This document shows, piece by piece, positions 42,495-50,725 of a stretch of 64,000 bases of DNA. The stretch covers positions 2,899,501-2,963,500 of the forward strand of contig NZ_CP076132.1 of the NCBI RefSeq assembly GCF_018736045.1. Direction: 5' to 3'. Source of the stretch: Flammeovirga yaeyamensis (GTDB taxonomy: Bacteria > Bacteroidota > Bacteroidia > Cytophagales > Flammeovirgaceae). Numbering within the stretch: position 1 is the stretch's first letter; each line of letters begins with the position of its first letter. The position numbers were made by a program, and so were the translations under genes. The notes below the pieces were generated by a model. The model searched no databases, was not told the DNA's origin, and was given only the letters and a program-made list of their open reading frames with translations.

Positions 42495-43945
42495 TATTTT
42501 CTAATATATACTCTAATCGTTTGTCCCGGATGAATTACATTACTTGATAAATTATTTAATTTTCGAATATCCTCTGGTTGTATATCGTATTTATTAGAGA
42601 TGGAACCAATACTTTCTCCTACTAAGATTTTATGATCAAAAAACAAAGCAGGTATTTTTAATTTCACTTTTTCTCCATTTTTGAAAGTATAATCAACTGG
42701 ATAATTATCTCCTTTCTCATTAAATAAATTCTTTTCTGGTATTTTGTACCTATTTGCTATGGCAACAACCGATTCACCTGCTTTAGAATTGTACCAAGTT
42801 GTAAAGTTTCCTGACTCATTATCTTTAAGATTAGATATTTGCCCCATTACATTTCCTTTTATTTGATCAAATCTCTTGACTTGATCAGGTGTAAAAGTAT
42901 GTACTCTTAAAGATTGATCTATCTGAGAAACTACTCCTTCCAATGCCTTAATAGCATGATCGTAGTTTTTCAAATCCGCTGTCGACTTTAGAATATCTTT
43001 TTCAATTTTGATAAATACCTCATTGTTAGAATTTTCAGCAACATCATCATTACTCACCTCTTCTGAATTCTCGGAAGCAGTTACACCTTCTGAAGATGAG
43101 CCATTGAAAAAACTACCAATTAACATCGTAAAAATGATTCCCATTATAAATGAGAAAGAACCGATAATAGAATACCTAAGTTTATTCTTTTTGCTCAAAC
43201 CCCTTTTTCTATTTTTAGTGGGATTTTTACGTATTAATCTACTTTTATCTTCCTGTTGATCTAAAGAAGTAGAAGTTTCGGTTTGAATCGCTTCACTTTC
43301 TTCTTTTAATTCATTTTCAAGAATTTCGACTCTTTTTTCAGCATTCGTAATGCCTATTTCTTGTGCTCTTTTGAAAAACTTTAATGCCTGATGCTTATTT
43401 TGGAAAGTCCCCATACCTTTCTCACACATATCACCTAGTAAATAAAGCATATCGCCATCAAGTAATATATCATTAGCATAGTCGTAAGCTATTGCTTTAA
43501 AAGTTTCATCATAAAGTCCTTGCTTATATAAATTCTTGATGTCTAAAAGTTTTTGAGTTCTATCTAAAATAGGGAGCTTTAAAACTTTTAAGAGTCTAAT
43601 TTCTAATTCTTTTAATTGTTCTTCATCTTTTTCTTCTATAATCTGATGAACAGTATTTATTACCTCTTCACTATAGTTATCTAGCATTCTAATGACGTAT
43701 TGAACTGACCCAAAAACAAATGTGTCTTTAGATTCCTGTTCATTAGTATCATTAAAGGACATTACTGCTCCTGCTTCAAAAGAATCTACATCTTCATCTT
43801 GAATAACTCTTGGTGATAAGTCCGAGATAATTACTACCTCATCTTCGTTATTTAGTTTTCCAAAATAGACTTTACAGCGATCTCCAATAACAATCGGAGT
43901 GTCTTTATTAAATTGATATTGATCCTGAAGTTCTTGTATCGTCAT
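42494..43945 (-). CDS. Membrane protein with Sel1-like repeats and two LysM domains
   Basis: 483 aa from the ATG ending at 43945 (MTIQELQDQYQF). Residues ~1-215 are cytoplasmic, with Sel1/TPR-like helices (GDMCEKGMGTFQNKHQALKFFKRAQEIG). A basic stretch and one membrane helix follow (~255-280, IIGSFSFIMGIIFTMLIGSFF). The external part ends with two LysM domains (SVVAIANRYKIPEKNLF; GESIGSISNKYDIQPEDIRKLNN). LysM binds peptidoglycan, so the protein may link an inner-membrane complex to the wall. The N-terminal ~80 residues (IVIGDRCKVYFGKLNNEDEVVII) recall a secretion-chaperone or FHA-like start but are not assigned. The function is unknown. Confidence 0.8.
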   Translation of the reverse strand: MTIQELQDQYQFNKDTPIVIGDRCKVYFGKLNNEDEVVIISDLSPRVIQDEDVDSFEAGAVMSFNDTNEQESKDTFVFGSVQYVIRMLDNYSEEVINTVHQIIEEKDEEQLKELEIRLLKVLKLPILDRTQKLLDIKNLYKQGLYDETFKAIAYDYANDILLDGDMLYLLGDMCEKGMGTFQNKHQALKFFKRAQEIGITNAEKRVEILENELKEESEAIQTETSTSLDQQEDKSRLIRKNPTKNRKRGLSKKNKLRYSIIGSFSFIMGIIFTMLIGSFFNGSSSEGVTASENSEEVSNDDVAENSNNEVFIKIEKDILKSTADLKNYDHAIKALEGVVSQIDQSLRVHTFTPDQVKRFDQIKGNVMGQISNLKDNESGNFTTWYNSKAGESVVAIANRYKIPEKNLFNEKGDNYPVDYTFKNGEKVKLKIPALFFDHKILVGESIGSISNKYDIQPEDIRKLNNLSSNVIHPGQTIRVYIRK

Positions 43946-44067
43946 TATTATCAAAAATAAAGTTGTTTTAGAGTTTATAGCACTTTACATACATTTCTGT
44001 AAGTAAAATAATTTCTTTTTCTAATTTAAAAATTTATCATGAAGAAAGAAACAATATAAAAGTATGG

Positions 44068-44100
44068 TTTGGACTATGGGTGAATTTTATACTAGATTTG
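44068..44100 (+). promoter_or_regulatory. Promoter of the EamA transporter gene
   Basis: TTTG (44068-44071), a 21-bp spacer and TAGATTTG (44093-44100) followed by CAT. It lies 30 bp before ATG 44131, which rules out the GTG at 44080 as the start. Confidence 0.65.
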
Positions 44101-44130
44101 CATCATAATTCATTTCATATACTTCGATCG

Positions 44131-45048
44131 ATGCTAACCAACAAAACGAAATTTTACTTCTTTCTAATATTTACTACGCTTATTTGGGGCGTTAACTTCC
44201 ATGTTTCGCAAATTGCAATTGAACATGTTGGAGCAATGTTAGCCGGAACATATAGATATATTTTGGGTGCTTTACTTTTAGGGGCTTTTATGTTCTTTAA
44301 AAAGCCTACTAAAAAAGATATTAAACAAAGTCTATCTAAATGGAAGCATATTGTCTTTTTGGGGATTACTGGTGCTTTTCTATACAATATCTTATTTCTT
44401 GAAGGACTAAAACATACCACGGCATTTAATGGTGTTTTAATTATTGGACTTACTCCTCTAAATACAGCATTGATATCAATTCCTATGCTGGGACATCGAT
44501 TAAAAAGAAAGGAAATGATAAGTATCGCACTTGGTTTTATGGGTATTCTATTTGTCATCTCGAAAGGTGACCTTGAAGTCATTAGAGCACTTTCTTTCTC
44601 TAAAGGTGACTTATTAATACTTGGAGCGAATTTAAGTTTCTCGTTTGGTAACGTTTTCATCAAAAAGTACTTAGGTCACATCTCTCCTCTTTGGTTGACT
44701 AATTTAGTGACATGGGTGGCCTGCTTTGCTTTCTGTATTTACAGTGTTGGCTTTGAAACATTTGTATTCCCTATGGACACAGACTTCCTTTTAGCTGTTT
44801 TCTTTATGGGAGCATTATCAACAGCTATTTGCGGGGCATTTTGGTTTATATCGATCAAAGAGCTTGGTGCAGAAACCAGTACATTATTTACCAATCTAGT
44901 TCCTGTTTTTGGAACAACAGCTTCATTTATATTGGGAGAAGAAATTAGTATTGGACAAGTTTTTGGCGGAATTTTAGTGATAACTGCATTATTGATCAAC
45001 AGTATTCAATGGAGAAAGAAAAAAGCTATTGAAGCTGTTTCACTTTAA
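44131..45048 (+). CDS. EamA/DMT-family transporter
   Basis: 305 aa from ATG 44131 (MLTNKTKFYFFLIFTTLIWG), with ten predicted membrane helices and the internal repeat of two EamA domains. The second begins at KGDLLILGANLSFSFGNVFIKK, and the protein ends with LGEEISIGQVFGGILVITALLINS. Members export amino acids or metabolites; the substrate cannot be predicted. It is monocistronic and its last 23 bp overlap the end of the convergent exported-protein gene. Confidence 0.9.
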   Translation: MLTNKTKFYFFLIFTTLIWGVNFHVSQIAIEHVGAMLAGTYRYILGALLLGAFMFFKKPTKKDIKQSLSKWKHIVFLGITGAFLYNILFLEGLKHTTAFNGVLIIGLTPLNTALISIPMLGHRLKRKEMISIALGFMGILFVISKGDLEVIRALSFSKGDLLILGANLSFSFGNVFIKKYLGHISPLWLTNLVTWVACFAFCIYSVGFETFVFPMDTDFLLAVFFMGALSTAICGAFWFISIKELGAETSTLFTNLVPVFGTTASFILGEEISIGQVFGGILVITALLINSIQWRKKKAIEAVSL

Positions 45049-45688
45049 GAACATTTAATTCTTCTTTGGATAAAGTCATGGTTTCTTCTATTTGTTTGAT
45101 AAAGTAATCAGAAAGGAATCCATAACATAATTCTGTTTTGTATCTCATAGACATCACTACAAAAGTTTGATTGTTCGATTTTTTCTTTAGCAAGATAATT
45201 GGAGTCTTTCTTCCAAACATATCCCAAGAAAAATCGAATTTAAAAGTTTTCACAAAATCAAATAGTTCTTGATTCCGAGAAATAGGTTCAGATTTCAATA
45301 TAGATTGTCTATATTTTTCAGCTAAGATAACATTCACATTACTAGCAAAACCTTTTAAGCATTTTTCAAATCCTTTTCGTTTAGCCTCAGCAAATGAATT
45401 TCCAACGATTTCTGATTGAACAACTATATAAACAGGGTTTCCTAAAGAATCCAATTCGTATTTTGACATCGTAGAATTAAAAACTTGTTCTTCTATTGTC
45501 AAATCTCCCGGTAATTCTAAGTATCCTTGATCTCTAAATAATCTTGATTGTTTTTTAGCTTCTTTTGTTGCTTTACTTTTTTGTTCTTTAGGAGTTGGAA
45601 TTCTATCCTTCTTTTTAAATTGAGCTTTTACGTTTCCGAGTATCAAGCAAAAGAAAAAAAATATCAGTATGGTTGCTTTTAATTTCAT
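45026..45688 (-). CDS. Exported protein of unknown function (LPP20/DUF4384-context)
   Basis: 220 aa. The N-terminal signal peptide (MKLKATILIFFFFCLILGNVKAQ) is followed by a basic Lys/Thr-rich stretch. The central part (VVQSEIVGNSFAEAKRKGFEKCLKGFASNVN) shows the alternating Ala/helix pattern of LPP20-like lipoproteins, in which a repeated residue-rich helix follows a beta strand. I cannot confirm the family. It diverges from the DUF4384 gene with a 55-bp gap, and both carry similar Ala-rich segments, so they may act together. The 3' end overlaps the convergent EamA gene. Confidence 0.65.
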   Translation of the reverse strand: MKLKATILIFFFFCLILGNVKAQFKKKDRIPTPKEQKSKATKEAKKQSRLFRDQGYLELPGDLTIEEQVFNSTMSKYELDSLGNPVYIVVQSEIVGNSFAEAKRKGFEKCLKGFASNVNVILAEKYRQSILKSEPISRNQELFDFVKTFKFDFSWDMFGRKTPIILLKKKSNNQTFVVMSMRYKTELCYGFLSDYFIKQIEETMTLSKEELNVLKVKQLQ

Positions 45689-45743
45689 GTAGGCTTTTCT
45701 AATTTTTGACTAAATTAGTAAAAAATAATTCTAACACATCTTC

Positions 45744-46637
45744 ATGCTAATAATGAAAAACTTTATTCAAACATTATTATTATTCATCACTTTCTTTCAA
45801 TTAGGTAATACCTATGCACAAAAGGTAAAAAAAGTTGGTGCCAAATTAACAGAACCCATTACTGAAAATATATCCATTGCAGATTTTAAAGAGTCATTAA
45901 AAATGAAAGCCCAAATCAAAGCATTAGCGGATGAATTTGGAACTTTAATCGCCTCCAATACAGATTTAACTCTAGATAATTCAGGTACTAATCTCAACAC
46001 TTTGAGTACATCAAATGTTAAGGGGGAATGGATTAAGACTACTGAAATTAATTACAAGTGGTTTATCGAAGAAAATGATAATGGACAAAAACTGTATTTA
46101 TCTTGTGAAGTAAAAGGTAAAGCAAGAGAGATCACTAAAAATAAAATTGATCTACATTCAAACTTATTGAAATGCGCAAATAAGAATCTTTGTATCACTC
46201 AAAAATTTAAAGAAGGCGAAAGTTTATATTTATCCATTAAAAGCCCTATCGATGGATATATAAGTATCTTTATGAGAGAGGAAGAAATGGTGTATCGCCT
46301 ACTCCCTTATTCAAGATTAACGGCAGATCAAAATAATTGTATTAAAGTGAATGCAGATCAGGAATACGTCCTTTTTGATGCACAAGGAAATAAAGGGTTA
46401 GAATCTATTCAAAATAGAAATGTAGATGAACTTCAACTGTCTACAATGGGAAAAGATAAATTATATAATCGACTTTATATTGTATTTAGTACTACTAAGT
46501 TTGATAAACCAATGTTGAATACAGAGAATGGAATTAAAACACTTTATCCTGAGGCATTTCAAGATTGGATTACCAATACGAAGTTAGTGGATAAAAACTT
46601 TCAAGATCAAGTGATCTACTTTACTGTTGAACAATAA
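45744..46637 (+). CDS. Exported DUF4384-containing protein
   Basis: 297 aa. A signal peptide (MKNFIQTLLLFITFFQLGNTYAQ, starting from either ATG 45744 or the better-placed ATG 45753) is followed by an LPP20-like segment (FKESLKMKAQIKALADEFGTLI). Then comes a DUF4384 domain (EGESLYLSIKSPIDGYISIF, ending near LLPYSRLTADQN). DUF4384 is a beta-sandwich found in periplasmic or surface proteins, often near caspase-like peptidases or secretion genes; none is seen here. The divergent partner upstream is also exported. The function is unknown. Confidence 0.75.
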   Translation: MLIMKNFIQTLLLFITFFQLGNTYAQKVKKVGAKLTEPITENISIADFKESLKMKAQIKALADEFGTLIASNTDLTLDNSGTNLNTLSTSNVKGEWIKTTEINYKWFIEENDNGQKLYLSCEVKGKAREITKNKIDLHSNLLKCANKNLCITQKFKEGESLYLSIKSPIDGYISIFMREEEMVYRLLPYSRLTADQNNCIKVNADQEYVLFDAQGNKGLESIQNRNVDELQLSTMGKDKLYNRLYIVFSTTKFDKPMLNTENGIKTLYPEAFQDWITNTKLVDKNFQDQVIYFTVEQ

Positions 46638-46638
46638 A

Positions 46639-46667
46639 AAAAATCCTCTTAATAAAAGAGGATTTTT
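46639..46667. terminator. Bidirectional terminator between the DUF4384 and TBDR genes
   Basis: AAAAATCCTCTT (46639-46650) pairs over 12 bp with AAGAGGATTTTT (46656-46667). It lies between convergent genes. Confidence 0.88.
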
Positions 46668-46677
46668 AAATAACATA

Positions 46678-49197
46678 TTAAAAGTTAATACCAAATTTAG
46701 TGTAGAAGTATGCTCCGTTAAATCCCATTTGAACTGGATCCCAATACCCTGCAGTTTCTGTTGAAAGAGGGTCTTGTTTAGTTGGGTAAACATTAAAAAT
46801 GTTATTCCCTCCTATGGTCCATCTTAGCTTGGGATTAAAGCTGTAAGTAATAGCTATATCTGTAGTTAGTCTACCTGCATAATGATCAATTTCACCATCC
46901 CAATCCATCAGTTCAACAGATGAGAATTGATTTAATCTAATCATGGTAGCTAATTTTTTGTAGCTATGGTTAATAGTATAGTTAAACTTATGATTCGGTG
47001 CTGATGCCAATAAGAACATCTGCTCTCTTTCACCAAAGTAAATATCTTCTTTTCCAGTCAGTTTCTCGTTGGTAGTAATATCTCCCAATTCCATTCTATT
47101 GATATTACCCGCAACGGAAGTAGTGAAATTATGTGCATCAATATCAAATGAATAAGCTAGAACCACATCTAAACCAAGTGTTCTTGTATCCAATGCATTA
47201 GTGAAAAATTGAGCTGCACTTACATCCAACTCCTTCAGTTCATCACCAATTTCAGGATCAGTATCTTCAAATGCTCCTGTTAGTACAATTCTATCATCAA
47301 TCGCTACATAATAACCATCAACAGTTAAAGATAGACCGTCTAACAAATTGGCCGTAAAACCTAAGCTTGCGTTGAATGCTTTTTCTTGTTTCAATTCTGG
47401 CATGCCCAAAGCTTTTGCCAACTCACTGTCATTTGGTGTAATTACTTTTTCCATAGTAACACCTCCAACTACATCTGTGAAAATTGAACTATAATGTTTT
47501 TGAGCTAAAGATGGAGCTCTGAAACCTGTACTTACTGCACCTCTAACTGCAAATGCTTTAGAGAACTCATATCTTGATGCTATTTTACCATTTAAAGTTC
47601 CTCCAAAATCTGAATAATTCTCATATCTACCAGCCACTGCAATCATCCATTTATCTGTAATATCTGTCTCTATATCTAAATAGAGTGCAACGTTGGTTCT
47701 TTGAGCATTAACTTCATTTTCTGGTCTAAAACCTGGGAAACCTTGTGCTCCACCCGGTACACTTCCGTCTGAATAATTTTTATAAGACGCTTCCTCACCT
47801 GCTCCAATTCCGTAAGTATCGATTCTAAATTCAGAACCAAAAGCGATGTTTAATCCATTTAAAAAGCCATCAAAATACTTTGAGATATCAACACCTGTAA
47901 CATTTTGTGATAAATAATGCTTACCTGAATAGAATGATGTTGGAGAATTAGCACCTAAAGAGGCATTTAATGTTTGATCTACAGAATATTTAAATTCGTT
48001 ATAACCAAATGTATTATTAAAGTCAACTTTCCAATCTTTGATATTTGTTTTCACACCTGCACTCACAGAATAATCTGCAATATCAGAAATGATATTTGGA
48101 TCAAAACCATTAGGATAAATTTCAGGAACGTTTCTGTCATCATCTGCTTCACGAGTCCAAGCATACGACTCACCATGTCTTACACTTGCTCCACCAAAAA
48201 CATAGGCTTCTGTATTTTCTGATAACGGAAGACCTGCATTTACAAAACCTCCAAATCCAGTCGATAAGGCATCACCAATATAATTTCTGAATGTTTCTTC
48301 TTCAGGCATTCTATTCGTTCTTCCTCTATGTTGATATTGTCCAGTAAGGTTAATAAAACCACCTTTTCCTAGCTCAGTACCATAGTTTACATCTACATTT
48401 GCAGATTCACCATCGCCTTCACTTGTTACACCAGTACCTACATTTACAGCTACACCATCGGTATTTTTCTTTAAAACTATATTAATTACACCTGCAATAG
48501 CATCAGAACCATATTGTGCCGAAGCTCCATCTCTAAGAATTTCAATTCTTTCGATAGCAGCCATTGGAATAGCATTTAAATCTGTACCTGTATTTCCTCT
48601 ACCTCTAGTACCTACTAAATTCACTAAAGAAGATTGATGTCTTCTTTTACCATTAATCAATACTAATGTTTGATCAGGACCTAAACCTCTTAAAGTAGCC
48701 GGATCAACGTGATCGGAACCATCTGCACCTGATTGTCTTTGTGCGTTAAATGAAGGAGCAACATATTGAAGCAACTGATTCATGTCTAATTGACCTGTCG
48801 CTGCAGTTACATTTTCTAGGTTGATGACATCAATAGCGACAGGAGATTCTGTTACTGTTCTATTTTGAGATCTTGTACCTACAATTTCGATAGCATCTAA
48901 TTGCTGAGCTTCTTGAGTTAGTTTGAATGATTGAGGAACATCCTTTGCTAAAATTTCTTCTGTTTGATATCCCATATAACGGATCACTACTACCGCTTCT
49001 TCATCAACTATAAAGTGATATTCACCATTAAAATTAGTGGTTGTACCATGTGCTGAATTTCCTTTTTCGAAAATCATAACACCAGGAATCGCTTCGCCAT
49101 TTTCATCAGTGATAATTCCTGAGATCTGAATATCTGAAGCAAACGATGTAAACGTATTAAATAAAAGGATTGATAAAAGTAAAACTAGGTGTTTCAT
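46678..49197 (-). CDS. TonB-dependent receptor with carboxypeptidase-regulatory-like domain (third)
   Basis: 839 aa. A signal peptide (MKHLVLLLSILLFNTFTSFA) is followed by a CarboxypepD_reg-like domain (ISGIITDENGEAIPGVMIF). The plug contains RSQNRTVTESPVAIDVI and LRGLGPDQTLVLINGKRRH, and the barrel ends in YFYTKFGINF. The plug with NGKRRHQSSLVN belongs to a different receptor subgroup from the tandem pair at 9-16 kb, one often annotated as a siderophore or vitamin-like receptor. It has no accessory lipoprotein next to it. The ligand is unknown. Confidence 0.92.
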   Translation of the reverse strand: MKHLVLLLSILLFNTFTSFASDIQISGIITDENGEAIPGVMIFEKGNSAHGTTTNFNGEYHFIVDEEAVVVIRYMGYQTEEILAKDVPQSFKLTQEAQQLDAIEIVGTRSQNRTVTESPVAIDVINLENVTAATGQLDMNQLLQYVAPSFNAQRQSGADGSDHVDPATLRGLGPDQTLVLINGKRRHQSSLVNLVGTRGRGNTGTDLNAIPMAAIERIEILRDGASAQYGSDAIAGVINIVLKKNTDGVAVNVGTGVTSEGDGESANVDVNYGTELGKGGFINLTGQYQHRGRTNRMPEEETFRNYIGDALSTGFGGFVNAGLPLSENTEAYVFGGASVRHGESYAWTREADDDRNVPEIYPNGFDPNIISDIADYSVSAGVKTNIKDWKVDFNNTFGYNEFKYSVDQTLNASLGANSPTSFYSGKHYLSQNVTGVDISKYFDGFLNGLNIAFGSEFRIDTYGIGAGEEASYKNYSDGSVPGGAQGFPGFRPENEVNAQRTNVALYLDIETDITDKWMIAVAGRYENYSDFGGTLNGKIASRYEFSKAFAVRGAVSTGFRAPSLAQKHYSSIFTDVVGGVTMEKVITPNDSELAKALGMPELKQEKAFNASLGFTANLLDGLSLTVDGYYVAIDDRIVLTGAFEDTDPEIGDELKELDVSAAQFFTNALDTRTLGLDVVLAYSFDIDAHNFTTSVAGNINRMELGDITTNEKLTGKEDIYFGEREQMFLLASAPNHKFNYTINHSYKKLATMIRLNQFSSVELMDWDGEIDHYAGRLTTDIAITYSFNPKLRWTIGGNNIFNVYPTKQDPLSTETAGYWDPVQMGFNGAYFYTKFGINF

Positions 49198-49334
49198 TTA
49201 AATTGTACTTTGTAGATAATGATTAGCTGACGATGTAAAGTTGTAGGGACTGCTTTGAGTTATCCAACAAAGTACTTGATTATTTCAAAAAATTAAGATG
49301 TATTTACAAAACCTTTAAATTTGACTGTATCATT

Positions 49335-49397
49335 AAAAAACAAGGTGTTCAAAAATTAACACAAAATTAGTGATGTTAATTTTTGAACACCTTGTTT
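49335..49397 (-). terminator. Long perfect hairpin after the HI0933-family gene
   Basis: A 24-bp perfect stem (49338-49361 with 49374-49397, 12-nt loop) contains CAAGGTGTTCAAAAATTAAC. On the minus strand it follows the flavoprotein stop by 43 bp and runs into TTTTTT, so it acts as a terminator. Confidence 0.8.
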
Positions 49398-49440
49398 AAT
49401 TATCAACCTCTTGTTAAAAAAGAATTAAAATTGTACTATA

Positions 49441-50646
49441 TCAAGATTTGCCACTTAAATATCCAGTCGTCCAAGCTGCTTGAAAATTAAATCCGCCAGT
49501 GATACCATCAATATCTAATACTTCTCCTGCAAAGTGTAAATTTGAAACCACTTTGCTTTCCATAGTCTTCACATCAACCTCCGTAAGACTTACTCCTCCA
49601 CAAGTCACAAACTCTTCTTTAAACTTAGTCGTCCCATTTACTTGATACTTATCAGCCAATAGAACTTCAACCAGTTTATTCAGTTCTTTTTTACTTAAGT
49701 CCAACCACAATTTGGTTTCAGGAATTTCCAAACGTTGAAGAATATAATCCCACAATCTTTGAGGTAACTCAAAAGGATTGTTATTCTTGATTTGCTTTTT
49801 CTTTAAAATCACCTTCTGATCATTGACATATTCTCTCAATTCCTGATCAGGTAATTTGTTGTACCATGATACCAATATTTCAAACTGATAGTTTCTATTA
49901 TACAACATTCGGGCTCCCCAAGCTGAAGTTCTTAAGACAGCTGGTCCACTTAATCCCCAATGCGTAATTAATAATGGGCCTGTTTCATTCAGCTTCTTCT
50001 CTCCTACAATTCTCACTCTTGCATCAGGAACAGAAAGCCCCATCAATTTTGTAAGGGGTTTATGATTAATCTTGAAGGTAAATAAAGAAGGAACAGGATC
50101 TTCAATTGTATGTCCTAAGTTTTTGATCCAATCAAAGCTCTCCAGTTTTGGTTGTCCACCGATCGTCACAATTACTTTATCAAATACTTGACTGGAATCG
50201 TTGATGGTTAATTGAATAGTCCCATTTTCATTTGGTGTCAATTTAGATACCGTATTACTCAAATGTAACTGTACCCCTAATCGATCAGCTTCATCAGTAA
50301 GACAATCAATTATTGTTTGAGAATCGTTAGTGTCAGGAAACATTCTCCCATCATCCTCAGCAACAATGTTAACTCCTCTACCTTTAAACCATTCAACAGT
50401 ATGTTCCCCATTGAATTTACCGAAAGCCTTTTTTAGAAAACGTTCGCCTCTAGGGTAACTTTTTGATAATTTCACAGGATTGAAAATAACGTTGGTTACA
50501 TTACATCTTCCTCCTCCAGAAATCTTTACTTTCCCTAAAACTTTTGATGTTTTCTCAAATATATGTACTTCGTTAGAAGCCTCTTTAGCGGCTGTTACTG
50601 CTGCAAAATACCCAGCAGCACCTCCTCCAATAATTGCAATTTTCAT
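49441..50646 (-). CDS. HI0933-family NAD(P)/FAD-dependent oxidoreductase (YhiN/BaiN-like)
   Basis: 401 aa, typical for the family. The FAD-binding IIGGGAAGYFAAVTAA is at the N-terminus, KVKISGGGRCNVTN follows at ~40-55, and the C-terminal signature HFAGEVLDIDGITGGFNFQAAWTTGY is diagnostic of HI0933/YhiN. The enzyme class is a flavoprotein dehydrogenase/reductase of uncertain physiological substrate. It follows YfhO on the same strand, but a hairpin lies between them. Confidence 0.92.
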   Translation of the reverse strand: MKIAIIGGGAAGYFAAVTAAKEASNEVHIFEKTSKVLGKVKISGGGRCNVTNVIFNPVKLSKSYPRGERFLKKAFGKFNGEHTVEWFKGRGVNIVAEDDGRMFPDTNDSQTIIDCLTDEADRLGVQLHLSNTVSKLTPNENGTIQLTINDSSQVFDKVIVTIGGQPKLESFDWIKNLGHTIEDPVPSLFTFKINHKPLTKLMGLSVPDARVRIVGEKKLNETGPLLITHWGLSGPAVLRTSAWGARMLYNRNYQFEILVSWYNKLPDQELREYVNDQKVILKKKQIKNNNPFELPQRLWDYILQRLEIPETKLWLDLSKKELNKLVEVLLADKYQVNGTTKFKEEFVTCGGVSLTEVDVKTMESKVVSNLHFAGEVLDIDGITGGFNFQAAWTTGYLSGKS

Positions 50647-50661
50647 ACTTCGAAGATAAAC

Positions 50662-50703
50662 AAAAAGAGCATGTCTACATCATTAATAATGCAAACATGC
50701 CCT
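50662..50703 (-). terminator. Terminator after the YfhO gene
   Basis: On the minus strand GGGCATGT (50702-50695) faces ACATGCTC (50674-50667) over a 20-nt loop that can pair further, then TTTTTG. Confidence 0.6.
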
Positions 50704-50725
50704 TTCTTATTTAAATAATTAAAAA

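Noticed and set aside
43952-43959. TATTTTTG on the minus strand just before the LysM gene as its promoter
   Set aside because: It is only 6 bp from the ATG, which would make the mRNA leaderless, and there is no -33 element; kept as unproven.
44080-44130. Longer EamA protein starting at GTG 44080
   Set aside because: The region contains the TAGATTTG promoter element, and the transport domain starts properly at ATG 44131.
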